In this document: piece by piece, positions 36,280 through 50,400 of the stretch
Layout of the letters: the number at the start of each line of letters is the position of its first letter
How positions within the stretch are numbered: the first letter of the stretch is position 1
From: Lophius americanus
Taxonomy: Eukaryota > Chordata > Actinopteri > Lophiiformes > Lophiidae
Assembly (NCBI GenBank): GCA_037951165.1
Contig: JBBDHG010000008.1
Location: 5,355,001-5,419,000 of the forward strand
DNA: 64,000 bases
Direction: 5' to 3'
The notes under the pieces: model-generated
Seen by the model: only the letters and a program-made list of their open reading frames with translations
What the model was told of the DNA's origin: nothing
Database searches by the model: none
Position numbers and translations under genes: made by a program

Positions 36280-36492
36280 TTGAAACTTGGTGAATTGGTG
36301 ACTCTAAGCTGCCCGTAAAAGAGAGTGATTAAGTTGCGTGTAGAAGTGAGTGAGTAATGACTGACTTTAAGTGTCTGCATTGTGGTGAACTGGTGAGTCA
36401 TCCACTTCTCGCCCGCTGTCAGCTGGGATAGGCCCCAGTGCCTGTGAGCGTCTGTGTGACCCTTCAGTAGTTTTAGGAGGGAAATGGATGGA
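36280..36492 (+). mobile_element. L2-like LINE 3' fragment
   Basis: It contains the familiar order GGTGACTCTAAGCTGCCCG, then CGCCCGCTGTCAGCTGGGAT and AGGCCCCAG, ending GGATGGATGA, as in abundant fish L2-type 3' ends. Confidence 0.6.
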
Positions 36493-38159
36493 TGATCACA
36501 AGACCATTATTTTTATTTCTCATAATTTGGATACAGTTTAAATTTCGAGGCCATCCATGGGCAAAGCTGACAGTGTTTTCGTGTCCCAGAGCTAACATGC
36601 TGATTCATTTATTTGTTCTGACCGTGTGCACAATCTTTATTTAGTTTAGTAGCATGTCAATATGTTATATTGATAATATGTTATATGTTGATAAGTTTGA
36701 ATATCTATAACTAACTGCTGGTATTTTTATCGTATTTTATTCTGTGTTTGCTCATTGTATTTGTCACCAATCTTTTGTGTATACTTTTATCTTTTTTGTT
36801 GTTTATATATATCTGATATTTTTATCTTCCTTTTTTTTACTACTGTTCAGGGACTGCAGATGAATAATAGCCTTTTGACTAACTCTGGTACATTTGCATA
36901 AATCTTTATTAATGTACAATGTCCCTGCCAAATAATCCAATAATAATAATAAATGTGAATTTTCAGTAGAAGTAAACTACATTGTCATATTATTATTATA
37001 TTATAAATATTTACTGAGAAGTGTATACCTTTGGTGGTATATGAAATGTAAAAGGATCTAAAGTGATTATTCTTATTATTCTTATTCTTATTCTTATATG
37101 AGAGCAATCCATGAATCTATCCATGATGGGATGAGAGGAAAAGCCAGGTATATAAAAATATACATAAATAGTGAAGTTAACTAATTCCAAAGGAAAAGTC
37201 AGGGATAACAGAGGTAGAGGATGGTACAGTGGGCATCTTCACCCATTTTGACATCAAATGGCTGTTAAAATATTTCAGTCTTGACTAAACAATTACAAAG
37301 ACTAAGTATTGTGCCCATAATTATGGTTAATGTTGAAGTAATTCTTCATGTATGATTTGTGTAAAGGAAAGGCGACAAAGTGAAATAGAAATGAGATTCG
37401 AGCCAGACACCACACATTTAAATCAGCGGCATGTGAGGTCCCACACTGAGATCTGTCAGAGGAACTCCAGATTACCATAAACCCCGACAGAGATGTAGAG
37501 TGACTGTTTAGAAGCCCACCAGAACCAGAACGGGACAGAAAGGGACTGACAGGAAAAAATAAACATCTGTACTCAGAAAATACATAGATATATATATAGA
37601 TATAGATTTTTTTCACTCCACTGGCATGCAAGCAACTTAGTTCTATAAACAATATAAACTTTCTGATGTTGTAAGATGCATTTTTAAGAGGTCCAGTAAA
37701 CAACATGTTTTGATTTTATCTGATTATTCTTGCTAATTCACAACACATGAGTGGCTCATCCACAGTAAATTTGAACTTTTTAATTCCCTGAAGTGGGTTT
37801 AAAGTTCTAGTAACCCATTTTTCATTAACCATTTCACAAAAAATACACAGGTGGTGTTAACAAGTTAGTTTGGTGATTGGTGTCATTGAATCATCTAACA
37901 CACTTTAACCACATGACTCAGAGGCTGACAGTGTCACCACTGAAATACCTCTACAAATATTTGATGAATTTCTGATTAGATGAATGATAATTCTCAGAAA
38001 ATGACCTCTCCTGTCCCCATGTCTGTTGCACCACCATAAGGTTCATTTTTGTGATTCTGATTAAAATGCCTCATCAACCATTGGATGGATTGCTTTGAAA
38101 TTTGGTGAAAATTCATACTGTTAAATCACAGCAAGCGTTCTGCACTCAAATCCACCTAA

Positions 38160-38460
38160 GGTTTTTTTTTTTAATTTGCATGTTCTCCCCATGTCTCTGT
38201 GGATTCCCTACAGCTGCTCCGCTTTCCTTCAGCAGCCCAAAAACAAGCAGAATCGGTGAACTGTTGAATTCAAATTGCCGGTATCTTTGAATGTGAGTGT
38301 GACGGATTATTTGACTATGTCAAGGAATTTGGAATTTGTCTGGAAGGGTGTCCGTATGTCACACTGTCCAATGTGAGCAGGGATAGGTGACAGCCCCTGG
38401 TTACACTCCAAAGATGAGCAGTGGAAGGTTGGAAGGATGGACGGATGGACGGATGGATAA
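38160..38460 (+). mobile_element. L2-like LINE 3' fragment, second copy
   Basis: TTTGCATGTTCTCCCCATGT, GCCCAAAAACAAGCAG, a TCAAATTGCCGGTATCTTTGAATGTGAGTGTG-type block and a GGATGGACGGATGG end follow the same layout as the copy at 36.3 kb. This one is longer on the 5' side. Confidence 0.65.
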
Positions 38461-40100
38461 ATACCGTTCATGATTTTGGTTCATGACCAAATATCTAATG
38501 ACATTTCCATCAGCGGCCGCTTTACTTTGTGTTTACTGCTAATGAGCAAATGTTAGCATGTTAACTTGTATGGGACAGTAGATAAACAGCTTCTAATACT
38601 ATTTATTACCATATCAGACATCCATACAGCTACACCTTTGTCCTTTTAGCCATAGAGGCGATGAAGCCTTTTACAGAGCAGTCTTTGTTTGGATTCATGT
38701 GAAGTTGGCTTTGACTTTTATTTATTTATTTGCATGCTAAAGGTGGACAGGAGGTATTTATTTTTAGAGCAGGGTATCCGGCTTATTGTTGTAAATTTAA
38801 GTGATAGACATTGATGTCGCCAACCCACCATCCACCGTCTTGTGTGATGGTAAGGAGTGGGGGGGGGGGGTTAGTGTATCACTGATGACTGTAAAGCAAC
38901 GTATGATAGGAACTCTGCATACACAGATTCAGCCGGATGTTTTTGGCATTGTTTCAGAGTTTCCTGAATTTATTAATGGCTCTCTTTTATTGATTTGCGG
39001 CATGCTTGGCTGTTTGCTCCAGGAGGAAGCTGAGGAGAAACCATAGGTGGGGAGAGGTCCTTTTTATAAATGTAATTACAAACTGCACTGTGGGTGTGGT
39101 AGCTAAGACAAACAGACCTGTTTTGATCATTATTCCAAATACGTCGTCTTTTCGATTCTAAGGAAGGGTTTGCTCCTCTGTCGCCTTCTCTAAGGTTGTT
39201 AGGTAGGGCGGTTGTTGGGCTAAAAATTATTTATGTTTTTTTCCTAGTTTTTCTTAGTTAAAGATGGGAATAAAAAGAGATGGAGAACCACACAGTTTAC
39301 ACGTCATAAAACCTTAAGGGGCAAACTTTGACTTTGGTTCACTTGATTAACGACGGACTTCTCCGTAGTCTTATAGGATTGTAGTGAGAGCCAAAACACT
39401 TTTCCATCTTGACTCATATCCTGCTCCAGGCTCTCCTCTTGACAGATTTATACATTCACATGTTCAGTGAAATGTTTGATCACAGAACAATGACGATGAG
39501 CTACATTTCTAAGTCCTGGCATTGACGTTTCTTAAACTTCTTCATTCACTGCTATTCATTTACCATGTGACCACTATTTATTTTTCCAACAAAATTATAG
39601 TATAGAACCATTAAGACTTTGTTTAAATGCTGTCATTATCTCAGATGTGAGAAAAGTGAAGGTATTTTAAAATATCAATAAGACTATCAGATTAGACTTT
39701 TTATGGATCCATTGAAGGACCTTGGAAGGGATACATAAATTGATTAAAAAACGAATGCATGTAACTCACAAGCATAAGTGATGTATAAACTCTGTTGTAG
39801 TCATTATCAATAAATTTAGAAGCAACAATTTTGTAACTGCCCCTATCCTGTGATGTCAAAATCCTTTTAAAGATTCAGGATCTTGATGATCATCCAGATC
39901 ACCACCAAAATCTAATGTATTGTTTCTCTTCATTGTGAACAATCCGTCTAACAGAAAGACTGATCAACAAACAGTGGCAAAGCATTACCTCTAATATCAA
40001 ACTAATATGCTCTTTGCTGCTTGATCTACGGTTTACATATAGTTTTCCACCAGTGTACCTGTGTGTTCACCTGAATAATAAACTGGACTGAACTGCACTC

Positions 40101-40772
40101 TACTAAAAAGGCCAGAGCAGACTCTATCTGCTCAGGAGACGGAGGTATTTCCTGGGGGGCAGGGGACACTCCTTAAGACCTTATTTTTGACATTATGGTG
40201 ACATCCGTCATCTTCTATGGAGTGGTCTGCTGGGGCAGCGGCATCTCAGTACTTGAAAGACATAGACTTGACAAACTGATTAAAGAAGACCAGCTCTTTC
40301 CTGGGATGCCCCCTCGACCCGGTGGAGGTGAGAGGAGAAAGGAGGATGACGGCAAAACTGTCATCCATGTCAGGACACTCTGACCGCTCTGTAGAGCTCT
40401 TCCAGCGACATGCTGCTTCACCCCAAGCATGAAGGAGCGCTATCGCAGGTCCTTCCATCCTGCAGCTGTAAGACTCTACAACAAGCAACGCTCCCACTAG
40501 ACCACACACACCAAAAACTGTCAAAAAGTTTATATATATATATGTACACACACCATATGCACCTACACACTATTTATTCCATATATTTCACATATTTTGT
40601 ACCTCCCCTATAGTTTATTGAGTTGTATTTATATCTTTACTGCTTATTTTGCATGATACATATATATTATTTTCCCACTATCGATTCTGCTTTTTCCGAC
40701 CGTGCTAGTGTGACGCTATAAATGTCCCAGCTGTGGGACTAATAAAGGTAGATCTTTTCTAATCTTATCTTA
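40101..40772 (+). pseudogene. CR1/Rex-like LINE, ORF2 C-terminus and 3' end, frameshifted
   Basis: Translation gives SVIFYGVVCWGSGISVLERH, then in another frame LDPVEVRGERRM, then in a third MKERYRRSFHPAAVRLYN. These are successive parts of a LINE reverse-transcriptase C-terminal region, so at least two frameshifts are present. The 3' end is GTGGGACTAATAAAGG plus a TCTTAT-type tail, shared with the fragment at 18528-18648. Confidence 0.75.
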
Positions 40773-43700
40773 TTAACTCATGTACCGAAGTATTTGTACA
40801 GTATTTTTTACAGTACTATATTTGACATATATAATTAATTTTCATTCATTTTAATGATTCAGAAATGCAATAAATCCTTTGCTTTCTCATTTAAATCAAG
40901 TACTACACCAATTGTCATGGTTCACATATTAAATGTTATTGTGAGAGTTTGCTGTAATATTTTCTGTTCTTGTAATACTTGTTTTATTTTTGACAGTTAA
41001 TTTTTCCTGGTCCCATTTCACTTTACATCTCCTGTCTCTCCTGTCCCCTGCCCTCAACTGTTCATAAGACTAATATGAATGTCAGACTGTGTGTCTGTCC
41101 TACATGCTCCCTGTCTCATGTCTGTGTAAACATTTCTTACTGTAGCCTTTTTGTTTCTGTTTTTAAATTTATTTAGAATTTCCCATAAATTATTTGGAAT
41201 GTTAATTTGTACTCATATGCTTTAGACTTATTTTCCTTGTTCTTTGGAATTTTGCCTTAGTCAACACCAAAAGGACACTATAGGACTATCTGGTATTTTA
41301 CTTTATGAATAGCTTTCCACTCCCTGGGTTGTCGGCCTGTTTGTTCCGGTTTTGAGAAGATACATAAACACCAATAGAAACAGTTAATTAACCTAAATCT
41401 TTATATTTAATATCTTAATATATGGAATATATATAACTTTACTGTGAAAATAGAAACTTCAGGAAAATGTCTGCAAGAAGAGTTATGTTGTGTTGTTACC
41501 CTAAAAGTAACACAATTATTCTCTCCAAATAAAAGATTTTACGGTTATGTAAATGTTATGTAAACGGTTATGTTTTACAGAACAACAGAACCTTTAACCA
41601 TTAAGCAGGATCAGGCTTGACTTGCTATAGAAACGAGATGTTAGACAAATGGTATAATATGATGTTGATCTCAACGTTTTATTTTATAAATGTAATATGT
41701 CTAAATACACAATAATGTACTGTCACTAAGTGAATGTAATTGTTGCTATAATCACAAGCGATATGTAAGAATTAACTTGCCAGGTGCCTTTCTCAAAGAA
41801 AGCCGAGCATTTGTGGGTAGTTGCAATTTCCGCATGTCCACATATCTCTGCAGGTATGGAAAGCAGGGTGTGCAGGTATGTGTACGCACCAAAGTTTGTT
41901 ACTGAGGGGAAAAATGTATCACAGCTAGGAGTGACACGGTTCCTCTTTCAACACCCTTCCCTTGTTTGTTTGTATGTCATAATCTTGTATTAGACAAAGG
42001 TTATGTGTTTGGCTGTAATGATGTGCGCTTGTCTTACAGTAGACGCAGTGAAATTCCACAAGGACAAGCGGAGCCATACCAAGAGTCGAACTTGTCCGGT
42101 TGTCCTCTCTGACCCATCCAGTGCCAGTAAGTGGGTGCAGTGTGTCCCCAAAGGAAGCCCTACATGCGTGGCATCCTCTGGTCTTGACCAGGATGATTAA
42201 TAGTTCCTTCCTTCCCCGCTCAGAGAAGCATTGTCAGACAGGCCGCCGACACCTTGTCCTTGCAAAGGAAGTGAGTCTCGCTCAGTCCAAGAAGCACCAG
42301 AGGATCTGAACACTCATGACTTTGTTCAAGCGAAACAGACCTTTTCACCGAGCCATGACAATTCAATTGGGAATAATTAAGGAGCATTTTATTCTGTACA
42401 TCATGATTAGAGTTAAGAATATTTTGAGACGTCCGCTCATACCTGTTTGTTCCAGTGGTGGGGGCCTCTAAGGGTTTGCAGGAGGAATCTGACATATAAT
42501 TTTAAGGAAATGGAGGGAAAAGGTTATTTCTGCAACGCATTCTTTAGAAGTTTGATTGTTCTATTGTGAACAATACTTGCACTACTTCAAGTCAATTTTA
42601 ACCTTTAAAAACACGTGACATGACTTTCATACAAATGATCATGTATCGAGTTACATTTCTTTTTTCTTTGTGGCAATTTAGAAGGTGTTAAGGGTCGGTA
42701 AGGAGATGTTACCTTTATTTAGCATTGATTTGCTTTTCAGGGTCAATGGCCACGATGGCTAAGGAACACAATTTTGTATTAAAGTTAACTGACTTCAAAT
42801 AAATCACTTTCATCACACATTGCTTTATAGAGGTGGCTAAGGTGGCTATTTATAGTTTGGCTTTGTTTGATTGATATAGGAAATTAATGAAATAAACTAA
42901 GGGATTTAACTCTTTAATGACCCTCACTTTGAACAAAAACAAAACATTTCTTCAACACTATTTTTAAAGAATTGTCTGTCAAGCATGTTTTTAAACAATA
43001 ATACAATTAATTAAGGTATGAAATTATTTCGTGAGGAAATTTTGTATTTCATGTAAATTGTCAATTTTAATTAGACTAGCTACCCACTACTACTAAACTT
43101 CATTATAAAGTGAAATTTCTTAACTGTTCTGGTAAAGCATGTTTATAGAAAACTGATAGACCCTTATTGCAATTTTATGGTCTAATCAAGTTACATATTT
43201 ATCTTTAGTAAATCCTCACATGCGTTAAAATGTCAAAATAGGCCATCCTCGGTAGCCCCTTTGACATATGGGGTCCTCCAAAGCTCTATCCTTGGCACCT
43301 TACTCTTTTCCACATGCTGCCACTGGGTCATAAAAAGGTTCAGTCAAGTGACACACATTTTCATAAGGAAGTAGAGTCAAAATGAGCTCAAGCAAAACAG
43401 TTGAGCTGAACATTAAAGGGTAAATAAAAACTAAGCCAAAGAACACAAAAAATATTGAAAATGAAATACAATTATGTTCATGTGCTAAAAGGTTAGCCTG
43501 CCATGCCTGCAGCCATATGAAGTACAATGTTCAAGGCATAGAAATGTTCAGTTTTGTTGTCGAGACATTTTACTCTACAACCACCAATACCAACGGCACT
43601 AAAATAAGTCAGAAAATCAGAAATGTCAGTATGACTCTGGAGATCATGAATGTACAGTCTTCTTGGAGGCAGGCTGCAATGTATAGGACCTGGAAAAAAT

Positions 43701-44084
43701 GTTATTCTCTCAGTGCTTTGAACAAGTATTGAACCTGTTCCGGTGTGTTCCTGTTTTGTATCTCTCACTCTAAACTGTGCTGCATCCTCAAACACAATTT
43801 CCCATAAAATAAAGGCAACCTGAAAAGACTCATGCAAAGTTATACTTATTGAACCAACGTTTGTCTAATACACACTGGACCTGTATGAAGAAGAATTGGC
43901 CTTATAAACTAAATCCAAACAAATGCCAAACTGCATTAATAACCGCATTGCAGCTGGACTTGACAAACTCATGTCTGATTCCTACCAGCCCCGTTCAATC
44001 AAGTCATCACCCAAAAAAACTCTTTTCAGAGGCATTGAATTCACTTACATGTCTCACGAGGAGGAAATTATGCCGAAATCAAAG

Positions 44085-45030
44085 GAAATTTAAGAAGAGT
44101 TGAAGAAGTTTGTGATTGAAATACATCAGGGTTACTATACACATTATCTACAAATTGAGAAGACTTGCAACAATAGTGAACCTTCCCATACATGGCTAAC
44201 CTTCCAAGAGCTTGGCAAAGAGAAAGTTATAGAAAAACCAGCGATTACTCCAAGTAACCAGAACCACAGGCCTCTCTCACCTCAGTAAAGGTTAGTGTTC
44301 ATGGCCTCTATGGTTAGAGCGAGGAGGTGAAACCACTGCTAACCTAGAAAAACAAAGCCACATCAATGCTTGATGACCCTCAGAGTTTTAGGGAGAATAT
44401 TCTATTGTCTTGTGAGTCGGAAGTCCAACTGTTAGGACGCCGTTACATTTGGCGTTAAACAAACACAGCATTCCACAAAAAGAAGATTATATTTATGGGC
44501 ATTTACATGGAACTGGCATTGTAATGCTGCAGGGAGGCTTTGCTGCTTCAGGGCCAGATCAGATCAGATAATTCATGATAATTGTGCAGGAGAATGTTGG
44601 GTCATAAGTCTTTGATTGGAAATTTAAGCACTGCCATATGTTTAAATACATGCAGCCAGACAACGAGACAAAATATAAATTAAATGTATTATTATTATTA
44701 TTATTATTATTAAAATATGGCTGATGATATTCTGGAGCTCAGAAGGAATAACATTAAAGTTTTTGAGTAGTTTGGTCAAAATCTGGACTTAAAACTCATT
44801 GAAATGCTGTGGTTGGACTGAAATAGAGCAGTTCACCCTCATTAACACCAAGTGTGGCGGCCCTAAAGCAGTTCTGCAAGGAAGAGCAGAACCAAAATCC
44901 AATGATGTCAGAGAATGAGCTCCAGTTGTTGGAAGCGTTTGGTTGAAGTTGTGCTGATAAAGGTGACAGAACAAGCTACTAGGTTCTATGGGTGAATACT
45001 TTTTCATGCAAGGGATTTAGGTATTGAATA
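44085..45030 (+). pseudogene. Degenerate Tc1-like transposase
   Basis: Nucleotide blocks match a fish Tc1 transposase gene in order: GGTGAACCTTCCC, CCTCAGT(A)AAGGTTAGTGTTCATG, CTTGATGACC, CGTTACATTTGGCGT, GGCTTTGCTGCTTCAGG, ATCTGGACTTAAA..GAAATGCTGTGG, AGCAGTTCTGCAAG, GGAAGCGTTTGGTTGAAG and AATACTTTTTCA. Stops and frameshifts are frequent, so it is long dead. Short open frames here are remains of this gene. Confidence 0.75.
44688..44714. repeat. (ATT)n microsatellite
   Basis: A pure ATT run lies within the Tc1 pseudogene and interrupts it. Confidence 0.85.
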
Positions 45031-47406
45031 ACCTTTTTTTTAATTGTTTAAATCTTTTGTATACTATACATAAATAGTAGAATAAATCAGGAGGGTGTCC
45101 AATGCTCACATGCCAAAAAAGTTCATAGCAGTTTTTCTGTCACAGCGATGAAGTTACTCTTATTTTCTCGTCTGTCCAGTACAAGACTGGGCAGACTCAC
45201 TTTCTCAAATTGTTCAACCAGCTCTGTGATTGTTCCGCTTTCAGCCCCTCAATACCTTTTTTAAAGCGAGTTATTTCTTGAGTTGTCTCCTCTCTGCATC
45301 TTGTTTGCTTGTTGTCCTCTTGCAGCTAGGTCTCCTGTACCAGCTAGTCCACTCCAGCAATGACCTCTAACACTTTGTCCCCTTATTCAACAGCCATCAC
45401 CTGCCCCATTCCTCCACCAGACCCTGCCACACGCTCCGTACCTCCACCTGTCTTTCACCAGCAGCCCTAACATTTCGGCACCCATTTCTTAATAATTGAC
45501 ATCTAAATCAAGAACTGCTGGGTTTGAGTGTCTGCATTTGGGTCAAAGCAAAACAGTAATCACCACAATTTCAAGAAATGATAAGTCTAGACCTCAAGTA
45601 AAGTATAAATATATATTTGTCTTTATTCATTTATGGACTGCTCAGTCAACAGTGTTGGGGAACATTAATTTGACATTAACATATGACTCTATTGTGCATG
45701 ATTAAACAAAACAAATAGGAAGGAGGATTTTCATAGTTAGTGTATGTGGGAAGAAATCAAAAAATGTCCAAACACATTTCCATTTGTACTAACATTTGCA
45801 TTCTCTGAATGTAACTGTAAAAGCAGTAGCTAAAATTACATTTAATACAAATATATAAGTATATATGAGGTTAAGCTGACTAGAATAATACAGTTGTGAA
45901 AATGTTAATTTCCTGCTATGTTAAGAGGTAAATTTAAAAAACAAAACAAAAAAAACAAATCTTTTACAAATGCGAAACTCAACATGGTTCCATAATAATA
46001 TACCTTACGAATACAAAAACGGTACTGGCTATAATATTATCAGTGCATAATCATTTCCTGTTCACATAAAGAAAACCAATTGGTCAAAAAACAAACATAC
46101 TTGGGAAATGCAGATGGTTCAAAATATCCACTTTATATTGTAGGTTACTCTCTGAGAAATACTGTTTATTTCAATGGTCAACAAGTACAAACTAACAACA
46201 CTTCTACAGGACGTATGTGAACCTGTATGACCAATAAAATGTTGCGAATAAAAGGGGAGTTTTTGCAGCCTGCCCTGCAAGCTTTGCTAACACTAACAAG
46301 AGAAGAATGGCTGGAGAACATCCCTCAGTGGAACTGTATGTGAATAAACTCATCTGGGAATATTGGCATAGTAGGTGTTGAACAGGAAGACTTAGCTGGG
46401 ATATTCGTTGGTAGATTTTTTTAATAGGAATATAATTGTTAGGTAACAGTGGTTGCAATCTAAATAAATACACAATTCTACAAGTGCTTTTTGAGTATAC
46501 TGATCTTGTGGGGTTGTTTTGCTCAACATGGTGTTTGTTTTTCTTCTTTTCGATCAAACAAAATTAACTCTTCAATAGTTTCTTCAATACAAGCTAAGAA
46601 CTGGTGGGGGAATCCACTTGGATACTAATTCTTCATTTAAATGCTTTCATGACCGTGCTGGTATATCACATTCTTCTCCCAGCTTTGCCCTTTCCTTCAA
46701 TCGACTCGATTACTATGTATGTTTTCCATAGGTTACATCACCTACCACCACATGACAGCGCACTCCTCTCCTCTGTCACTCCGGCCCATTGAACCTGTAT
46801 TTAATGAGTTTGAGGTGCAATACTACCAGAAATGAGCACATTTTTATATTTAATCGTCAATGGTATGTTATATGAGCTTTAGCTGAACTTCATATGAGCA
46901 TAGGCGGCCTCAGTACAAATACTTGTCTTCTACTTTCCAGTATTTACTTTTTGAATAGAATTAAAATAGATTTAGAGTATACAATATCTTTATAAATTAT
47001 CCTCTCCTTTGCCTGTTATTGTGGATCATTGGATGTTGTAGTGTTCACAGTACATAAAAGAAATACCTGAGCCTGTTTTCAGCTGTTTGATAAATCACAG
47101 TGAATGTGGAACGAAACAGCAGCATTATCCTCAGCCTGTCTCTGAAAATCCTGGACAGCAATAACAGTCTGCAGGCTTCCCTTTTGTTGCACTACCGATT
47201 TCCTTGACGTTGAAAGATGCATATGTTATGGTCGGATAAATTCATAATTACTTTCAGAGCGTCCTTTCGAATCACTTTGAGAGAGAATGTCTCATGTTTT
47301 CTTCTCAAACTGCTACAGAACAGTCCAGGGATAAATATCCAAGACAAAGACGAACACAGGACAGGCTTTGAGGCTGCTGGTCGGCTTTTTCCTTGGACAG
47401 AGCAGG

Positions 47407-50400
47407 TTACACAGGTGGGGTGGAATAGCGCACCACATAGTTGTAGTCAGGGGGTGGGCTGTGACACTCCAGACCGGCATCCAGGGCGGAGTCGTCCAGA
47501 CTGAAGTCCAGTGAAGGAACTGTTGTTTGGAACATCTCCTTCTCTGAGTCCTTGAGCACAGATTCTTTGCTCTTACTCACCGCCTTCATCCTGAGAAAAA
47601 AAGAGATGCTAAGAAATTAAAGCGTTTATGTCTGTACCCCACAATAATTCAAAGCCAAATGATTAAGTTTCAAGGGACTATATGAGAGAAACAGATATGA
47701 AATGACAAAGTGAAAACTAATGCTTTTAACTTTTACCATGGGAAAAAAAAGACTAAAATTACAATACTAAACGAAAGCTTTAAAGCAATGAATTCAGCAA
47801 AAAGCATGCTCTCTATCTCAAATGATCATGTATCGAGTTCCACAAAAAAGTGGAAGATGTTTTTCAGAACTTAACTAAATGGGAAAATTTTGATCGATAT
47901 TTTCTTTTTTTTCTGACATTTGACAGTCATAAATGGTTGGGAAAGAAATTATGAGAAAAGCCAACTAATAATGAAAATAATATCTAGTTTGAATATTTAT
48001 GCATTCTCACTTCACTGAATGTTTCTTCTCATGAAAACAAAAGCACAGCGATGTAAGTGGATAATGGTCACATTATCGGCATTCTAAAATAAACAATCCC
48101 CTTAATTGCTAAAACACACACAGCAAATGAGTTTGGTGTGACAGGATGATCAGTTAACATCCTGACTGAGACACAGGATCTGAATGTTCCGGCAGGGTTT
48201 CCTCTCAGGGTGGGAAGTGGAGCCGTTAATGGGTAAACAACCCACTGACGTATTGTACAAAATATCAAGCTTTTCTTTCTTGGCTTGATTTCCTCACAAT
48301 AGAGAACTCTTTTGATATGCTTTGCTTTAAATAAGCCCCTTGTGAGGTTGTACAATCAAACCAACCTCTCCTTTTCAAATATGAATCAATCATCTTGAGC
48401 TTTTCTGCCTCACTTCATGTTCAGAATATGAGTAACTGCCTCTTATTGTCTTTGGAGGTTGCTAAGGAGTTTTAGAGCTCCTCTCTCAAGGCCAAAGGGT
48501 CAACACCCAGTAGGGGTAAATGACGCTGCTCCACTGGAATGTTGTCCTGATGGATAACTTCTTGCTAACCGGGCATCAGAAATACTTAACAGTAGTCCCC
48601 CAATATCAGTTACAGTTTCAACTGCCAACTGGGCATCAGGAAACCAAATGAGTCAGGGTCAAGTTTGTATTTTCTACGTCCTTCAGATTTAAACTGTTAG
48701 TTTTACAAAACAAGACGAGAATTACTGTCTAAATCGACTAAATCATTGCTGAGCATCCTTGTCATGTTGTTAAAATTATTTCATTTGTGTGCTACTGGCA
48801 AAAAAGAAAGCCCAACAGAGCTACAGGTGGAAGTCAAGAGGAGCACAGTGTTACTGCTAACAGGGGAGGCGCTCGTACCCTCCAAACTTCAAAGGTGACA
48901 GTGATTGACCGGTTACCCAGCAAGGAAGTCCTCCCCTTGAAATGCAGATCATTCTCTGCATGCCTGGGTTGAGTCTTTCTTCCACACCAGTGCATGATGA
49001 CTCAATCATTCTTATAATGAGTGATGGTAGCCTCACCTTAGAGTTCTGAGACCTACTAGACGCTGTGTGGTTGTTTGCAGAGGTGAGATTGGTGAGCTGT
49101 TAATTAGATGGCTTGAATTAATTTATCTCTGTTACCCAACAGATTAACAAGGGTTCAGGGTTTCTTTATTGTCTTGCTGAATGCATAAAACAGTTGAATG
49201 TGTTAAACAGAGAATAAATGAGAATAATTACATGGGAACATTATAATCTTAATCAGAAATAATACAAAAATATTACAAAACCTTAATACACATGTGTTTA
49301 GTCTAAGATTTAATTTTTTGGGGTTCAATTTGTTAATGCAGTATTTTAAAGTGAGTAACTAATTGCCCTGGGGGGAAGTTGTGCTGAAAAAAATAATATT
49401 ATAAATTATATATATATTATAAAAAAAATATTGGCATGTTGAATATTATTTAATTTCCAACATGAGTATAAGAACTTTGAAGTTTTGTTATTATGATATA
49501 TTATATTATTTTTACGTTTGAATTTATTGTTTTTTTATATTTTAATATTTCGAGGGAATGCCACAATTAAGAGACATTAAGAGAATATCAACAGTTGCTA
49601 CTGTTCAGGGAAGGCAAAAGAATAATTCCTCAGAGTTTAAAGTTTGATTACTGAGTTCAGACATGTGACCTCGTAAATTAACCCCGCCACTGAGCTGCTG
49701 TAAACTTAATATGTAAACCTGAGACATCCTAAGAAAAAGATTTACAGAAATATGACTTAAATTTGACTTTATCCTCAAACTCCTAAACAGAAGACATATT
49801 AAGGAAGAGCTTTCCCCCCTGATGACAGTTTTATATGTTTGCCCTGGCAGGATTCACATCTTAAAGTCATAAAGAGATCAACAGCACTGTGAAGTACATA
49901 CTTTGAGCCAAGATAACTGCTTTGAGATTATGTGTGTTTGTTACCGAGTGATTGATTATACCAGATAGCCATGATTCCTGAGTTACATCCATCTGGGAGG
50001 TATTTACATTAAGACTATTATGTGAAAACAAAAGAATTTTATTATGCCCTCCAAACAGCCAAAGTGCAAGTGATGCAGTCACTCTGCTTTTGTGCTTGAG
50101 TCCTTCAGCTCGTCAACTTCAAGCCTCTCCTCTCCCACGTACCTTTTGTGTCCGAGGCCTTTCCTCATGACTCCTCCGCACAAAAGGCAAATCTAGCTGC
50201 TCTTGTCTTTTTGAGAGACTTGTGGTTGAGTGTATGACCGTTATAGCATTTACATTCCAGCACAGCAGGGAGGTTTCCAAGCAGGCATTGTGCCTAATTT
50301 TTTGTGTTTGTTTCACTTGTAGGGTATGTTGAAGGGTACTGTGTGATTTAGTGAACGTACGCCAGAGCCATGATGCTCAGAGGTCTTCCTGCCAATGATT

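Noticed and set aside
37302..37706. 134-residue minus-strand frame in the cdx4-kdrl gap
   Set aside because: It contains a TA-repeat-encoded Tyr-Ile run and no recognisable domain or splice context.
40195..40383. 62-residue frame with FYGVVCWGSGI as a host gene
   Set aside because: It is the C-terminal part of a frameshifted LINE reverse transcriptase.
43849..44288. Two adjacent open frames that might form a small gene
   Set aside because: The second frame lies in a degenerate Tc1 transposase; the first shows no domain and borders the same relic.
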